A stretch of 64,000 bases of DNA from Oceanobacillus jeddahensis (GTDB lineage: Bacteria; Bacillota; Bacilli; Bacillales; Amphibacillaceae), in the NCBI RefSeq assembly GCF_000750635.1, contig NZ_CCDM010000002.1, positions 434,001-498,000 on the forward strand, read 5' to 3'. Within the stretch, counting starts at the first letter, position 1. Each line of letters begins with the position of its first letter. The position numbers and the translations under genes are program-made. Below the pieces are notes generated by a model. The model saw only the letters and a program-made list of their open reading frames with translations. It searched no databases and had not been told where the DNA came from. Positions 63,145 to 64,000 of the stretch are shown one piece after another.

Positions 63145-63741
63145 ATGGCAGACAATCAAATTAACACGAAGGATTTTATTATTGGAACACTTGTAGGAAG
63201 TTTTGTAGGAGCTGCGACAGCATTATTGCTTGCACCAAAATCAGGTAAAGAACTTCGCGGTGACCTTAATGATGGAGCAATTCAAGTGAAAAATCGTGCA
63301 ACAGAATTAGCAGGAACAGCACAAGAAAAAGGGGTAGAATTAAAGGATAAAGCGTATTCTACAACTTCTGATTTAACCAAAAGAGCAGTAGACGCTACTT
63401 CTGATTTATCTAAAACAGTTGCTAATAAATCACAAGAGCTTACAGAAAATGTGAAGAAGAAGACAGTTGACTTGAAAGGTGCGGTAGAAGACAAACTAAA
63501 TGATGCTCAAGATAAAGCAGAAGATTTAAAAGATGCCGCTGAAGATAAACTGGATGATACAAAAAATAAAGCATCTGATTTGAAAGATGAAGTATCAGAT
63601 AAAATAGAAGATGTAAAAAAAGAGACTGCAGATAAAAAAGCGGAAACAGAAGAAACTGTTTCTAAGAAAGCTGCAGAAGTAAAAAAAGAAACAAAACAAG
63701 CAGCCAATGAAGTGAAAAAAGAAGCAAATAAAAAATCATAA
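63145..63741 (+). CDS. ytxH: YtxH-domain general stress protein
   Basis: A 198-residue protein. The N-terminal 35 residues (TKDFIIGTLVGSFVGAATALLLAPKSGKELRGDL) are the YtxH/gas-vesicle-GvpP-like membrane segment. The rest is a lysine/aspartate/glutamate-rich amphipathic helix with 11-residue-like repeats (NDAQDKAEDLKDAAEDKLDDTKNKASDLKDEVSDK). These resemble LEA-type protectant proteins. It is longer than B. subtilis YtxH because of this repeat expansion. AGGAGG precedes the ATG. It probably acts in general or osmotic stress. Confidence 0.9.
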   Translation: MADNQINTKDFIIGTLVGSFVGAATALLLAPKSGKELRGDLNDGAIQVKNRATELAGTAQEKGVELKDKAYSTTSDLTKRAVDATSDLSKTVANKSQELTENVKKKTVDLKGAVEDKLNDAQDKAEDLKDAAEDKLDDTKNKASDLKDEVSDKIEDVKKETADKKAETEETVSKKAAEVKKETKQAANEVKKEANKKS

Positions 63742-63745
63742 TACT

Positions 63746-63784
63746 TAAAACATTGATGAGTCTTTCACTCATCAATGTTTTTTT
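63746..63784 (+). terminator. Intrinsic terminator after ytxH
   Basis: AAAACATTGATGAGT (63747-63761) pairs exactly with 63767-63781 and ends in a T-run. ytxJ, which follows in B. subtilis, is therefore not in this transcript. Confidence 0.95.
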
Positions 63785-63889
63785 CTACCAGGATCGAATA
63801 GTATTAAAATACAACAAATATATAGGTTGAATTATTAAATCTATTTTTTCTCTAACATAATCAATCATTTATTATGTGGTTAAGCACTG

Positions 63890-64000
63890 TAACCAGCGAC
63901 GGTTTTGATGGGGCGAGTAATCGCAAAAGCTCTTCGGTGGGGCGAGTAATCGCAGCCCCAGCCCCAGTCCCAGTATGAAGACCCGCAGAAAAAGTGGTCT
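63890..64000. repeat. Element F: start of another copy of the repeat family (cut by window end)
   Basis: Two copies of the 19-nt module lie at 63907-63925 and 63936-63954. They are followed by CAGCCCCAGCCCCAGTCCCA and GAAGACCCGCAGAAAAAG, which correspond to strings in elements A and E. The right end lies outside the window. Confidence 0.7.

Overview
This 64 kb window comes from a low-GC, spore-former-type Firmicute of the Bacillaceae. It most resembles Oceanobacillus, Virgibacillus and relatives; the genus is an inference. Supporting signs are Bacillus-type ribosome binding sites, many TTG and GTG starts, CcpA (cre) and Spo0A sites, a qoxABCD quinol oxidase, and a 50.9-63.7 kb segment whose gene order follows the Bacillus subtilis ytnP-ytoP-ytoQ-ytpP-ytpQ-ytpR-sftA-murC-ytxG-ytxH region. 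No rRNA, tRNA, CRISPR array, prophage or intact transposase was seen.

Layout. 0-6.5 kb: glycogen metabolism (end of glgD, glgA, glgP, a GH13 alpha-glucosidase/neopullulanase). 6.5-8.8 kb: four tandem paralogous YehR/DUF1307-type lipoproteins. 9-14.7 kb: two GDPD-family proteins (the second with an altered active site), an AraC/GyrI regulator, a GNAT acetyltransferase, an aminoglycoside-adenylyltransferase-like protein, an esterase and a small DUF3918-like protein. 14.9-24.6 kb: an Rpn/YhgA-like nuclease, a YeeE/YedE sulfur transporter, an NCS2 permease, a decayed PRD-type regulator, a PHP histidinol-phosphatase, a mutarotase-like protein, a 5'-nucleotidase-like enzyme and a DCC protein. 24.8-30.5 kb: an AEC transporter, a LysR regulator and a 2-methylcitrate-cycle operon behind cre sites. 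30.5-37 kb: a ZIP transporter, an acidic secreted protein and qoxABCD. 38-49 kb: a YkuI-like degenerate EAL protein, sbcDC, mvaS, gabD and an ArAE/DUF939 membrane protein. 49-64 kb: a small membrane protein with a sodium:solute symporter, then the ytnP-ytxH block.

The least explained part of the window is its intergenic DNA. Two elements at 37352-38134 and 55179-55696 share terminal inverted repeats, lie in opposite orientation and encode no transposase. Both carry copies of a 19-nt module (consensus GRTGGGGYGAGTAATCGCA) that also occurs at 23.9 kb and at 63.9 kb. A third element at 23838-24123 is bounded by a perfect 32-bp inverted repeat and shares internal sequence with a fragment at 48.6 kb. 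Separate repeat-like regions occur at 1.9-2.2 kb and at 60.6 and 62.5 kb. One element sits between a promoter with tandem Spo0A boxes and the ykuI-like gene, so it may have rewired that gene. These elements look like non-autonomous mobile or structured repeats and are the best candidates for something undescribed.
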